A DNA stretch of 64,000 nucleotides from Owenia fusiformis (GCA_903813345.2 CAIIXF020000006.1:24311936-24375935); one strand, 5' to 3'. Numbered from the stretch's first letter, positions 39,401-51,007 are shown. Notes: generated by a model from the sequence alone, not told the origin. Program-made: numbers and translations.

Positions 39401-42400
39401 TCAGTTCAAACCAGTGCCAACTAAACCAAAGGAAGCTAAACCCAAACCAACAAGAAAGAAGTCAAGTAAAAAGTCCAAAAAACAAAGACCAAGTACGTGC
39501 AAGTTTGTTTATTTACTTATAATACACTGGTAAAACACTGAATAATTGACAGTTGTATTTTTATACTTTAGAATATTATTAGATAAAAACATATACATTT
39601 AATATTGTCTGCTCATTTGGCCTGTTTGATACAATGTTGAAAATTCAATTTAAATAGCAGAATTAGTTTAAAACTGAAATTAATGGCAGCCTATGAAAAA
39701 TACCACATACAAATAAAAGAATACTATGTACATTGCACAATGTGTACCATTTTATTGTTTTATAGTTTTCACCTAGAAAACAATTACATTCTGCTATAAG
39801 CTTGACTATTTGAAGCTATCAGTTGAGTGCAAATATTAGCTGGATAAACTTGAATCACAATCTAGGTATATTGGGAAGTGAACAGTTCACCCAGTCTACC
39901 TCTTGAGGGGTGAACAATTTGTTAATATGAGAACATTATTTTAGGTGATACAGATGATGAGCTTTCTGCCTCAGACTCTGACTCAGATGGCTCTAATCTA
40001 GAAGATACTGACAGTGAAGACAATGAAGATGATGGTGAACTTCATGTCCACAAATCTACTCAAAAATTCTACAAGAAATGGTATAACCACAAAGGGGTGA
40101 GTACTTCAGTATTCCTTTTATGATAAGTTGGAAAATTGTAGATGATCTTTTGACCAGTGGAGTACATAATTACAAAGATTTTCCAATCTGACTCGTGTCT
40201 ATATAAGGAGATGTACTTTGCAGTAACTGTTTTAAATCTGAGATGACGATATAGTGAAAAATATTTGAAAGACTTCATTGCGAAAACTATTAAGAGATTA
40301 ATCATAATTAGCATAAATGGAGAAGATCTTGTAACCTCAGGTGAACAGCAAATACATATTATACCAGGCTTCCAGTCTTTAAATTCTCTAAATTCTAAAA
40401 AACTTAATGCGAAGAGCCTTCAGTTTGCACCATCAACTAACTTTTGATATGAATAATAAAAAATACCAATACTTGAAAATAAGTTTTTATTGTTAAACAC
40501 TGATTCTATTCATTCCAGGCCTATTGCAATATTTCAATGCCAAGAGGGCGGTGTTTAATCATCAATAACTACACCTTTAAACCGAAAATGTCAAACCGTG
40601 ATGGCACAGAGCACGATTTGAAGAGACTTAAACAACTATTCAAAATATTCAAATATACAGTTGTTGTGAAAACTGATCTTACTGCTGGAGATATACGAAA
40701 AGTATTAATTGAAGAAAGAAATCGCAGCATACATGCCATGTATGATTCGTTTGTTTTGGTGATTCTCTCACATGGCACTGTGGATGCTGTATATGGTGTG
40801 GACAAAGAAACAGTACCATATAAGGAGATTTACAACTTCTTCAATGGGGAGAACTGCAAAAATCTAGTCGGCAAACCCAAAATCATCATAATCCAAGCTT
40901 GTCAAGGCAGTAAGTTGTATAAAGATATCTACTTTTAAAAGGGCTCCAAGCGAGCGTGCATTAGTCTACATGTAATATACCAAAGTTTCAAATTTGTAAC
41001 AGCCTGTATTTTGCACCATCACAGATTTCCATGCATAGTTTCTCCCCTGAAAGTACAAAGGCTTGAAAAAAATGCCTTCCTTGTAAGTGGTATGACCTGT
41101 GAAAATTATATGAGATGCACATACTTTTAATTTCTATGTACTTTAAGGTAATTACTTTGCTAACTTTGTGAGCAGTTTGATTCAAACCTGATATTTAGGT
41201 TTGCAATTATAAAAAAATATCTGCAATTTATGTGTTATTCAGGACTTTTCAAGATTGATGTATTTTTGAATCAGAAATGGGCAATGAAGGTTTATTTTAT
41301 GTTTATTTGAAAAAAATACCTGAAAAGTAATACTTGAAATAGTGGGCTATTTCAATAGGATATTCATGACATTATCCTTGAAATATTACTCTTCAGACAT
41401 TACTTTTCAGACATTTACAATATGTTTTGAATATACCCTTCTGGTATCCCTTAGACATTATCCTTGAAATATTACTCTTCGGACATTACTTTTTAGACAT
41501 TTACAATATGCTTTGAATATACCCTTCTGGTATCCCTTAGACATTATCCTTCATATCTTTATCTCTGTGATCATTATTCAAGGTAAGAAGGATGATGGAG
41601 CTGTTGCCGATGGTGACGAGGATGAGAACATTGATGATATAGACTCAAGCTCTCCCCCTGAACCAACTATTGAATCGGCATCAATGGATGAGGCTCCAAC
41701 ACCTCTAGATGAGGTAGACAGTCCTGATGGAGCACAGAAATCCCCAACCATGGCAGACTTCTTCATAGCTACTGCTACAACACAAGGTATATAATATTTC
41801 ATTTCAAATTTTATCAGTTAAATGAGTTTGTTCTTAAGGTTTGTTATGTGCAACATCTACTCTATACACCTTGTGCAAATTTTTTCCAAATAAAAGTATG
41901 GTTAATGAAAAGACAGAATTAAATCCTGCGCTAAGGGCTGATGTGAAAATGTCAGTCCACCCTAGTGAGGATTGAACTTGCGACCCCTCACTTCCCGGGC
42001 GATTGGTCTACCACTAAGGACCAGATTTTAAAGGTCGGCTTGCTCTTATTGCAGATTATGTGTCTTGGCGTAATAAAGAAACAGGAACCTGGTTCATACA
42101 AGCCTTGGTGCACATTTATAGAAAGTATGCCAGCAGAAAGGATATAAATACTATGTCTACCAAGGTAAATATACAGGGTGTCTTTAAAATAATTTTACAA
42201 TTCTAATACAAAGTCTGTGTAGTGTAGAGACTTTATGGATATTACCTAATTATTAGACTCCAGATGTAAATCTGGAGTCTATTGTTTTCGTCAGTATTCT
42301 TCTTTATTATTGTTATTATTATTATTTTTCTCTACACGTTTTCTCAATAACTAGAAGACATTGAGTCAAGTCCTGTATACAGTCAATTTAGGTCCAGTAT

Positions 42401-44139
42401 CTAGTTTCTCGGAAATTGGGTCAATTTTTTATCCAGGTCAAAGGTCAAGAACTAGGTCAAATCTTGTATTTTCATCATTTTACCAATTTTCTCAGTCGTT
42501 CTTCAATATTTTTTCTCGGTCTTTTTTTCATCATGTTCCTTGGTAACAAAGCTAATTCCGAAAGGCAAATCGTTTTTTGATTACTCTTACCGATTTTGAG
42601 ATATGGCGTCCAGAAAGTAGGTCACACCAAAACGTGCTCCAAATTCAATGTATGAGTTATGAATTAGGGGTAGAATTATGTCAGGAATCCGAATCTGCAA
42701 ACCAAATTCCGATCCGACTTCCGGTTCGGAAGTTATGGCGTTTTGAAAACTCAAAAATCGCTAAATTTGGTGCCCATGTTAAGTCAATGGGAAAAAAGAT
42801 TTTTTTGAAGTGAAAAATACGAAATATAGACTGAGTTCAGCTTCATATAATCAAAGCCTTTAAAAGAAGGGGACCTCAAAAGGCACATAGCTTCAAAATT
42901 TGGACACCAAAATGCCTAGGTCAAAATCTAGGTCAAATTCGAAGTTTTTTCTTATTTTTGCGATTCTGACACTACACTTTTATTATATTCTTCGAAATTG
43001 TGTATACATGTAGCCAAGAGTGTGCTAATAGCGTTAGCCTTTTGCCGTCAGAAAGTATTTTGACCCAATTTTGAGATATGGTGTCCGAAAAGTAGGTCAA
43101 AATAAAAAGTTCTCCAAATTTAACGTTTGAGTGATGAATTAAGAATAGAATTTTCTCAGAAATCCTAATCTGCAAACCAAATTTCGATCCGACTTCCGGT
43201 ACCGAAGTTATGGCGTGTCCAAAAAGTAGGTCAAAATAAAAATTTTCCAAATTTAACGTATGAGTTATGAATTAGGGGCAGAATTTTGTCAGGAATCCGA
43301 ATCTTTAAATCAAATTTAGATCCGACTTCCGGTTCGGAAGTTATGGCGTTTTGAAATTTCGGAAAATCGATCTGATGGTATCCTGATAGAAAGTCAAGAG
43401 TAGATAAGAAAATATTGAAAAATTCATCCATCCTTCCTATCTGATCCTATCCTATCCTTCCTATCTATCCTTCCTTTGTATCCTTTCCTTCCTATCCTCT
43501 CCTATCATATCCTTTCTTCCTATTCTGTTCTATCCTATCCTTCTTTCTTATTCTATCCTATCGTTCCTTCCCATTCTATCCTATCCTACCTTCCTATTTT
43601 ATCCATCCATTTTATTCTGGATGACTCAGCTTATTCTGGATGACTCAGCTTATTTTAGATGACTGGGCTTAAAAAAGTCTAGATCTGGAGTCTGAAATTG
43701 AACTTCGTTCAATTTCCAAAGTCTAGTTATATAAATATTATATTATTTGTGTGAAGCAGAATTGGTTTGGTAAGATATCCACACATGTAAAATATTTACT
43801 CAAGGGGCCTCCCAGCTGTTAATGCTTGAGACCAATATCAATATCAATGACAAACTGCCACTCAGTGGGAAATGTCTGGAAATCTTTCAATTTTTCTTGG
43901 TGCTATTTCTGTATATTTTCAGATCAACAATGTTGTTGCATAATGTACACTGATGTAGCCATTTCTGTATATTTTCAGATCAACAATGTTGTTGCATAAT
44001 GTACACTGATGTAGCCATTTCTGTATATTTTCAGATCAACAATGTTGTTGCATCAAATACAAGTATGTCTGGCAAGAAACAAATTCCAAGTTTCAACAAC
44101 CAGCTGACAAAAGACTTTTATTTCTTCCCTGGACACTGA
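30454..44139 (+). CDS. Bcl-2-like / Roc-COR GTPase / caspase fusion protein
   Basis: Sixteen exons: 30454-30812, 32711-32869, 33241-33438, 34455-34732, 35184-35279, 35571-35639, 35957-36174, 36312-36552, 36825-36943, 37652-38953, 39405-39492, 39945-40096, 40519-40909, 41583-41786, 42055-42164, 44035-44139. All have GT-AG borders and matching phases, giving 4089 nt and 1362 residues. Order: acidic low-complexity N-terminus (1-85), Bcl-2 fold (about 90-239), Roc GTPase (about 240-580), COR (about 580-800 and its C-terminal extension to 1013), basic Lys/Pro/Ser linker (1014-1042), Asp/Ser-rich acidic linker, caspase (about 1094-1362). No CARD, DED, LRR, kinase or membrane anchor is seen. Domains suggest an intracellular apoptotic or immune protease switched by GTP and a Bcl-2 groove. 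The start is the first ATG in the exon; upstream exons are possible. Two genes read together by mistake is the main alternative, but phase continuity and the absence of a stop or terminal exon between domains argue against it. Confidence 0.8.
30870..32400. mobile_element. Foldback element filling intron 1 of the fusion gene
   Basis: Arms of about 350 bp: CAGATGCGAGTAGGTAGTTT at the left and its near reverse complement ending CTCGCATCTG at 32400. Matching inner blocks include CACCAGGTGGC/GCCACCTGGTG and CATGGGGTTTATGG/CCATAGACCCCATG. It occupies 1.5 of the 1.9 kb intron. Confidence 0.75.
31215..31738. mobile_element. Nested MITE with 6-bp target duplication
   Basis: Ends CAGCGCTTGCATTA and TAATGCAAGCCCTG, flanked by CATGTA on each side. 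It sits in the loop of the 30870-32400 foldback element, so it inserted later or was carried with it. Confidence 0.7.
32708..32713 (+). other. NAGNAG tandem splice acceptor
   Basis: TAGCAG before exon 2 of the fusion gene. Both AGs keep frame; choice adds or drops one Ser just before the BH3-like helix. Confidence 0.6.
33761..34430. mobile_element. TA-flanked palindromic MITE in intron 3 of the fusion gene
   Basis: Ends TACAGGGTGTTAAAAAAATG and its reverse complement, with TA at each border. Long inner inverted homology. It ends 24 bases before the Roc exon, so the branch point of that intron probably lies in transposon DNA. Confidence 0.75.
34455..38953 (+). other. Roc-COR module (exons 4-10)
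   Basis: P-loop GQYGVGKTS (281-289, Lys287), G3 DFGGQ (483-487) preceded by LSFW, G4 THKD (572-575), and a G5-like FAVDN. About 130 residues between G1 and G3 are low-complexity and cut by three introns. COR follows in one 1302-bp exon: PIKWLVLEKKL, FYHSVGDMIYF, LVILDPQWLIDVF. This arrangement is that of MFHAS1-like Roco proteins, in which COR mediates dimerisation. There is no LRR upstream and no kinase downstream. Confidence 0.9.
41884..42012 (-). mobile_element. tRNA-derived SINE in intron 14
   Basis: On the minus strand a tRNA-like head reads TAGTGGTAGACCAATCGCCC (box A region) followed by GGTCGCAAGTTCAATCC (box B). Then comes a tRNA-unrelated body with GGACTGACATTTTCACATC. Minus strand relative to the host gene. 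Not a functional tRNA: the acceptor stem does not close. Confidence 0.55.
42252..43735. repeat. Repeat block in intron 15 of the fusion gene
   Basis: Bounded by TTAGACTCCAGATGTAAATC at the left and GATCTGGAGTCTGAAATTGA before CAAAGTCTAG at the right. The interior has three diverged units containing AAGTAGGTCA, ATCCGACTTCCGGT and GAAGTTATGGCGT. A TTCCTATCCTATCC microsatellite runs from about 43430 to 43600. Confidence 0.6.
43885..44060. repeat. 56-bp tandem triplication of the last-exon splice acceptor
   Basis: CTGTATATTTTCAGATCAAC occurs three times, with the AG at 43922, 43978 and 44034. Only the third leads into the true exon. From the first two the frame reads INNVVA then TAA. Confidence 0.9.
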
Positions 44140-44345
44140 TACCATTGGAAAGCTGAACTAACTAACTTATATAGAGCTAACTGATTGATACCATTGGAAA
44201 GCTGCATATCGATATCATTGGAATAATGTACACTGATACCATTGGAAAGCTGAACTAACTAACTTATTAAGAGCTAACTGATTGATACCATTGGAAAGCT
44301 GCACATTGATATCATTGGAATGATGTACACTGATACCATTCTAAA
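44138..44345. repeat. 97-bp tandem repeat overlapping the caspase stop codon
   Basis: Two copies of a unit beginning GATACCATTGGAAAGCTGAA (44138 and 44235), each with an internal shorter echo (GATACCATTGGAAAGCTGCA). The unit starts within the stop region of the caspase exon. Confidence 0.7.
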
Positions 44346-44452
44346 GCTGAACATTGATGCCAATGGAGAGAGGGGTGATCAAGAACTAATAGATTGATCT
44401 TGTATGAATTGCTTGTGAAACACTGACACATAGCAGATATAGCTATCAAGTA

Positions 44453-45485
44453 CGAGGCCCGATCAGAAAGTAAGTAACCAACTGCTCTTATTTCCTCATA
44501 CTTTATTCAATCACATTGAAATTTTTACAGTTGATGTAGAAAATATTAACCTATTAAACAAGACCAAGGACAATGGGTTAGCGTCAATTCCATTGTTATT
44601 GCTGTTGCTATGGTGACAATTGTTTTGGGTAGGCGGGGCACCCTGTTTTAAGTGTCGTTTGAAGATGATTTGTAGAGTTTTTGTACATGTTGTAATACCT
44701 CCAAATATATCAAATTCACATGTAAGACTACATTTTAACTCGTAGTCCTTCAAATTAATCGCCATCAAAGTCAATGCAGTTGAGGCAATGTTTCACTCTG
44801 TCCTTAAAGAAGTGCAACATGTCACCATTCAATGACTGCAAAACTACCATTGAAAGCTTGAATGATGGCTTTATTGCCGTCCAAACTGACTCTCCGCAAC
44901 AACATCTTTGCATCTGGAAAGAATTTAGTCACATGGGGCCAGGTCTGGGGAATGGTGAGCCTGGGGTAGTTGTGTGACCATGAAAAAGGCTTAATCTACT
45001 GTATCTTCGGTAATGTTGGCTCTGTGGAGGTGGACCATTGACGTCATGCCAGTAAAATTCCCCTTCAGCAACATTTGACTATTTAATCTGCGCCTGAATC
45101 ATGACCATCATTATGACAGATATACCCTTGATTTCTTTGTGTCAATGACATTTAAATGGGAAAATGGAGCTTAGTTACCATTGTGATAATACATAAAACA
45201 AATTATTCAGTCTTGTATAGAAAATTGTAAGGTCATTTGAAGGAATACAGCATGTAAAAAACCTACAAATCATCTCCCAAAGCCGCTTACAAAAGGGTGC
45301 CCCACCTACCCAAAACAATCATCGCTATAGCAACAGCCATAACAATGGAATTGACGCTAACCCATTGTCATTAGTCTTGTTTAATAGTTAAATATTTTTT
45401 ACATCATCATTGAAAATTTCAATGTGATTGAATGAAGTATGAAAAAATGAGAGCAGTTGGTTACTTACTTTCTGATCGGGCCTCG
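44453..45485 (-). mobile_element. Decayed mariner transposon
   Basis: TA target duplication at 44451 and 45486. Terminal inverted repeats CGAGGCCCGATCAGAAAGTA/TTTCTGATCGGGCCTCG extend over roughly 200 bp with divergence. On the minus strand near 44720-44830 a transposase C-terminal relic reads HFFKDRVKHCLNCIDFDGD, then a stop and FEGL. At 1033 bp with stops it cannot be autonomous. Confidence 0.85.
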
Positions 45486-46440
45486 TACGATGAGTCCTAA
45501 AATATATAGACTCTTAACCTTATGCTATACATATATGGAAGTTCCATTCCTTTGAATCACAAATTATTCTTTGCTCATCAACCTCAAAAAGTGATAATAG
45601 ATGAGTTTTTTGGCTTCATAAGAATTGTCAATTCTTTGATTGATCCGACCTGAATGGTCTAAAATAGTTGATGTCAATTACCTTGTAGGACCTGAATTAT
45701 GTAGGATATTTGGTATCAGTAACTTTAAAGGACCTTTATCATAACTTTATTAAGTTTATTGAACCCGAACAGTCAAAACTATTTGATATCGGTAACCTTA
45801 TAGGACCTTTATTGCGTAGGATATTTGATATTAATAATAAAATAGGACCTGAATTGTCTGGAATATTTGGTATCAGTAACTTTAAGGGACCTTTATCATA
45901 ACTTTATTAAGTTTATTGAACCCGAACAGTCAAAACTATTTGATATCGGTAACCTTATAGGACCTTTATTGCGTAGGATATTTGATATATATATTTTTTC
46001 ATGTTATCAATTTATTTCTAATATAAACAATTACAATCAATTTTAATTAGCAAATTGCCAATGTTTTACAACATTAGCGGCAATATTTGATCTTAATATC
46101 ATAATAGGACCTGAATTATCTAGAATATTTTGTATCAGTAACTTCAGTAGGATATCTCAAGTAACTTTATAGGACTCGAAGTTTCTAGGATATTTTGTAA
46201 CAGTAAATTAATAGGACCTGAATCGTCTAAAATGTTTGTTATCAGTAACCCTATAGGACCTGAAGTTTCTAGGATATTTGACATGGGAAAGCATAGAGTT
46301 TGTCTTGGATATTTGATATCTGAAGTACAGCCATATATACGGTGTCTTACGTAAGCCCAAATTGCAGTATTGTGGAGTGGAATTGCAGTAAAATGTTATG
46401 TTTTAATGTTTTGTATTAAGAGAAATAAAATGATAGCTAC
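45486..46440. repeat. 157-bp direct repeat plus related GGACCT units
   Basis: AACTTTATTAAGTTTATTGA and neighbours recur with a 157-bp offset (45721 and 45878). Diverged units with TAGGACCTGAAT and GGATATTTGATAT continue to about 46320. AATAAA at 46424 could serve the upstream gene, but nothing links them. Confidence 0.6.
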
Positions 46441-47339
46441 AGTCCATATGTAGCATGTTACTCATTAGCATGGTTTTTGATGTATATGCTTATATTTGTA
46501 TGTGCCTAATAATTGTAATATTACCTATGTTGCATCTGTGTCTGATAGTTGGAACCCATTTTTTTTTTAAAATTTTTTTTTCTTTATTCCTGTTAAGACA
46601 TTCAAATAAACAAAACATAGACTGCCAACGTTAGAAACATTGGTGGCAGTTTTTACGACAAAACGACATAACACAACGTGTTTTTGTGGAAATACGATAC
46701 GGTCGTTTACAGAAGTCCACGGGAGAATACGATTTTTATTTTATTTCAATAATGGGAGGCTGGCACGTCTGAGTAATATGATGTACATCACTGGGTACGT
46801 ACCAAGTTAAGCGTGACAGTTGAACGCGTTGGTTCAACACGAGAGTACGTGATGAAATATGAGCAAACACGTGTTCTCATCGTTTCAGAAAGATATGGTC
46901 TACTTTCTAGATGGTTTATGTCTGTAACAACATCCCAGACAGTGAATTTAATATGAGTAAAACCTACAAAAACTCCGCCGGAATGTAGTATATGGCATAA
47001 CGCACGGGTATAAGATACGGTATCCAAATTCCAATTCCTTGTGTGGCTTAGGCCTACCGACATCATAAAAATATCTAGAAATTAGACCAGATCTTTCTGC
47101 AACGATGAAAACATCAGTTTGCTCAAAGGATTGGTATCAATATGGTGAGCTTTTTGAACATACATTTCTCTTAAACATGTTAAACCAGTCATCAAAAAAT
47201 TCTGAAAATTTTACACATCGTCAATTTAATTGTCATCTTTTGAATGGTAACAATGTAATTTGAAAAAGCATATCAGAACCGAAGTTCAATACTGGGGCAT
47301 ATTTCAAATTTTGACGTTCCATGTTCTTACCACATTTGT
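46441..47339. other. Intergenic stretch without supported genes
   Basis: No gene seen. A short palindrome (CTGCCAACGTT...AACATTGGTGGCAG) is at about 46621-46651. GAACCGAAGTTCAATACTGG at 47278 reappears inverted at 49820-49845, bracketing the G-rich satellite. Confidence 0.35.
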
Positions 47340-49085
47340 ATATTTTACATGGAATTCAGGCCCGTAAGACACTTTTCTCCAAGGGGGGTGCGGTTTTTAG
47401 CTTACTAATATAAAATTGTCATTTTTTTGCCGCGTAAATCAAATCGCGTAAGACAGAGGGGGGGGGGGGGGGGCAGTTACCCCCTATATTGGTTTGGAAT
47501 TAACAAATGCATGCAACTTCCAAATGTTCCAATTGTTTTGTGGGGGGTGTGAGGAGTGGTCCACTCCCCCTAGAAAATTTTACTGTTTTGAGATGCTATT
47601 TGGTGCTTTCTGGGCACTTTCAAAGTGTAAGTTTCTAAGTAGTACGCCACCACCACGGGAATAAGAGTTGAGTGAATAAAAAACCTAGCATTCAGGGGGG
47701 TCTGGGGGTTCTCCCCCAGGAAAATTTTGAAATTTGGTTGTATTTGGAGCGAATTTGCAACCATCTGGTACGCCTGTGCGTTATGAGTCAATAAGAAAAA
47801 TGTGAATTTTTTTCAAATTCTTTTGGGGGTGTCAAAGACAATGAGAGGGTGAAGTGGGGTGGGGTGCCAGTAGGGGAGCAAGGGGTTGTCCCCCAGAAAC
47901 ATTGACCATATCAAGGTGCTATTTGATGTTGTCTGGGCACTTAAAAAATGTCTGAGACAATAAATGAAATTCAGAATATTTTCTTTTGTTTTGTGGGGGA
48001 TGTGAGGGGTGGCTAACTCTCCTAGAAAATTTTACAATTTAAAGATGATATTTGGTGCTTCTGGGCACTTTTAAAGTGTATTAGTCAATAAAAAACATTG
48101 AAAAACAATCACAATTTTTCTCAAATTTTGGGGGTGTCAAAGGGGGGAGGGGTGCCAGAGGGGGAGGTGGGGCTGGGGTGCCAGAGGGGGAGCAAGTGTT
48201 TGTCCCCCATATCAAAATTTACAATATCAAGGTGCTATTCGATGAAGTTTGGGCACTTTAAAAGTGTATGTGCCTAAAAGTGCCTATTTCCCAAGAAAAT
48301 TTTACAATTTTAAGATGGTATTTGGTGCTTTCTGGGCACTTTCAAAGGGTATGAGTCAATAAAAAAATTTGAAAAATCTCAATTTTTTTTTTTGGGGGGG
48401 GGGTGTTAAGGGTGCCAGAGGGCGAGTAAGTGTTTGTTTTCCAGAATCATTAACTTTATCAAGGAGCTATTTAATGATGTCTGGGCAATTTAAAAGTGTC
48501 TGAGACAATACAAAAAACAAATTCAGAACTTTTCCATTGTTTTGTTTGGGGTGTGAGGGGTGGCCCACTCCCCCTAGAAAATTTTACAATTTTACGACGC
48601 TATTTGGTGCTTTCTGGGCACTTTCAAAATGTATGAGTCAATTAAAGAATTTGAGAAAATCACAATTTTATTTTTTGGGGGGGGGTCAAGGGGGGGGGGG
48701 GCGCCAGAGGGGTGGGGGTTGTTATGCAAGTGCAAGATGCAAGAGGGGTAAGTGTCCCAGAAACACTAACTAATGTATATCAAGGAGCTATTTGATGATA
48801 TCTGGGCACTTTAAAAGTGTCTGAGACAAAACTCTAAAATAAATTTAGAACTTTTCCATTGTTTTGTGGGGGGTGTGAGGGATGGCCAATACCCCTAGAA
48901 AATTTTACAATTTTACGATGCTATTTGGTGCTTTCTGGGTACTTTCAAAGTGTATGAGTCAATGAAAAAAAATTACAAAAAAAATATTTTTCAAAAAAAA
49001 AAAATTTTTCAAATTTTTTTTTTCAAATTTATTTTGGGGGGTGACAAAGGGGGGTGCGGTCGCACCCATCGCACCCCCCCATCTG
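47340..49085. repeat. G-rich degenerate satellite with two alternating unit types
   Basis: About ten diverged units alternate between CTAGAAAATTTTACAATTTT...TTGGTGCTTTCTGGGCACTT and CCAGAAACATTAAC...TATCAAGGTGCTATTTGATG, separated by runs of 8-18 G. Composition shifts sharply from the surroundings. No coding frame survives across units. Confidence 0.75.
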
Positions 49086-50870
49086 ACGGCCCTGGAATTT
49101 TTCATTTTAGAGCATTTTAGGGCGTCCTTCGTGGGTCAAAACGTTAGAAATATGCCGTCACGCGTAACATTTTAGGAGCGCGCTATTTTTCAAAATGATG
49201 TAGAATCATTATTTTTTCATCAATGTTGATGAGACAGGTATGAATCACTCCCTGAGACAATGATCTTTATTATGGCGTCATTAGTTTTAAGGTAACAATG
49301 GAATGTGACGCTGATTTTTCAACTTCAAACAAAATCCAAAGGCCGTCACGCTGGGCATTTTGACGACCCCTAGGTACACAAAATGCCATTTATTTTAGAA
49401 TTGATTACTTTTAAAGGCTGAAATTAAAATTAGAAATAAGGTTTTGGCTAAAATTAATAAATCTGAAGAAAAAATATTAAGTTTCCTTCAAATTTCTTAA
49501 ATATCAAATGATATGTAGGGTAGGCTACGAAAAATGTCCCATTTAGTATTTTTAGCTTAAAAATGCGTAAACTTGAAATCCAGCCATCACGTGCACGCAT
49601 TAAAATTAAGAAATATATCAAAATAAAAACATTTTAGAAATAGGTTTTTAATATATTTTGATCGTGGAAAATTTCAAACATTTTCAAACATGATAACTTG
49701 TCAAACGATGCGAAAGAAAAAGGTACAAAAATGTCCCATGTAGCTTTTTGACGTCTTTTCATTGAGAATTTTACAGAAAAGCGCTATTGTTCATCACTCG
49801 TGACGTTACAAAGTATGCCCCAGTATTGAACTTCGGTTCACATCTCTTTATTGTTTTAGAAATTACACCAGACACTTCTTTCGTTCTTGGTATCATATGT
49901 TCGGAATGAAATAAAACATCTATCCGAACCTCATTGGAACAAAACGACATAATCACAACGTGTTTAGGTCTCTCAATATTGTAATTGTACAAAGGAAAGT
50001 TTGGTTGATTTTCAAAAAGTATTTTGTTAATGAATAAAACGTTAATCTTTATCTATTTTAGGGGGATTTGTTTGATTTTTTGAATACTTTTTGTTAAATC
50101 ATGGGCTTTCAACTAGAAAGCCCATGGTTAAATCAACCAAAATTTCCTTTGCCTAATAAGCTTACTGAGAGGTCTAAGAAAATGTTGTATATGCTATTTT
50201 GTTCCAACGCGTTCGGAAAGACATTTTATTTCATTCTCAAGAATTGGTAGAATGTAACAAAAAACAATTGCACTAAAAAACGAAAAATGTTAACAAAAAC
50301 CTGTCCCTATGTAATGTACATGTATGGAGTTCGTTTTATAGGCAATTTAGTGCTTGTAACGTTTAAAACGACTGAAAGATGGCGTATTGATCATCATGTA
50401 CTGTAACTGTAAGAGTAAATCAATACAGAATACAGTTTGACCTCGACAGTGATGACGACTGTGCTGTAGTGTGTAGATTGAAACAGGGCCAAATTGCTAG
50501 CCAAACAGGCATATAAAACACAATAAAACAGATGAATTGGATGGACGAAGTACTGTACAAACATGTAGCTACACAAAGGAAAGTCAGTCGCTCTACTTGA
50601 CTTGAAATACGTGTAAACAAAAGCGGCTTCAAAGTGACAAAATCAAAGGTGTGCTCCAGCGATACATGATTTATAAATCTTGTATAAGTGTACAGAAAGA
50701 TGGCGAAAACGTGAGTGGGGTGTACAAATGATTGCAGTAATCTACAATGGTCTACGTCTCCGGCTAAAACACTAAGTGCACTGTCGTTCTCACCCGCACT
50801 AAGAAGTCTAGAAAGGCTGTGGCGGGAGACGTAAGACATCCCGGGTAAGACTAAGACATATGGTGAGTAT
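49086..50870. other. Intergenic DNA with a perfect hairpin
   Basis: CATGGGCTTTC, loop AACTA, then GAAAGCCCATG at 50100-50126 forms a perfect 11-bp stem. The rest is AT-rich with no supported gene. A 139-codon minus-strand frame at 50420-50839 has no family match that I recognise and no ATG context or splice evidence. Confidence 0.4.
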
Positions 50871-50875
50871 AAGTT

Positions 50876-51007
50876 CTAAGTTACCTTATTTTTCGACCAC
50901 GGAGTGTTATTTGGCTAGAGACTCGAGTAAGTTCTAAGCACCTTGAGTTTACTCGAGTCTAGCCAAATTACTTGCACACTGTGGCCGAAGAATAAGGTAA
51001 CCTTGAG
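50876..51007. mobile_element. Small palindromic element
   Basis: Two 55-bp arms (GTTACCTTATT...TTTGGCTAGA...ACTCGAGTAA and its reverse complement) separated by about 18 bp. MITE-like; no target duplication assigned. Confidence 0.6.

Larger units (their letters stand above)
40519..44139 (+). other. Caspase domain, p20 and p10 (exons 13-16)
   Basis: p20: RGRCLIINNYTF, NRDGTEHD (substrate-pocket Arg1120), ILSHG (catalytic His1178) and IIQACQG (catalytic Cys1221). The intersubunit linker is acidic with several Asp sites (DENIDDIDSSS). p10: MADFFIATATTQ, DYVSWRNKETGTWFIQALV (S1 Arg1297), INNVVA, KQIPSFNNQLTKDFYF and a TGA stop. All residues needed for an active C14A cysteine protease are present. 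The pentapeptide QACQG is a variant also known in active caspases. Confidence 0.93.

Noticed and set aside
41940-42012. Intact tRNA gene on the minus strand
   Set aside because: Box A and B are recognisable but the acceptor stem does not pair and a SINE body follows.
50420-50839. 139-codon minus-strand frame as a gene
   Set aside because: No recognisable family, membrane or repeat pattern and no splice partner; chance frame is likelier.
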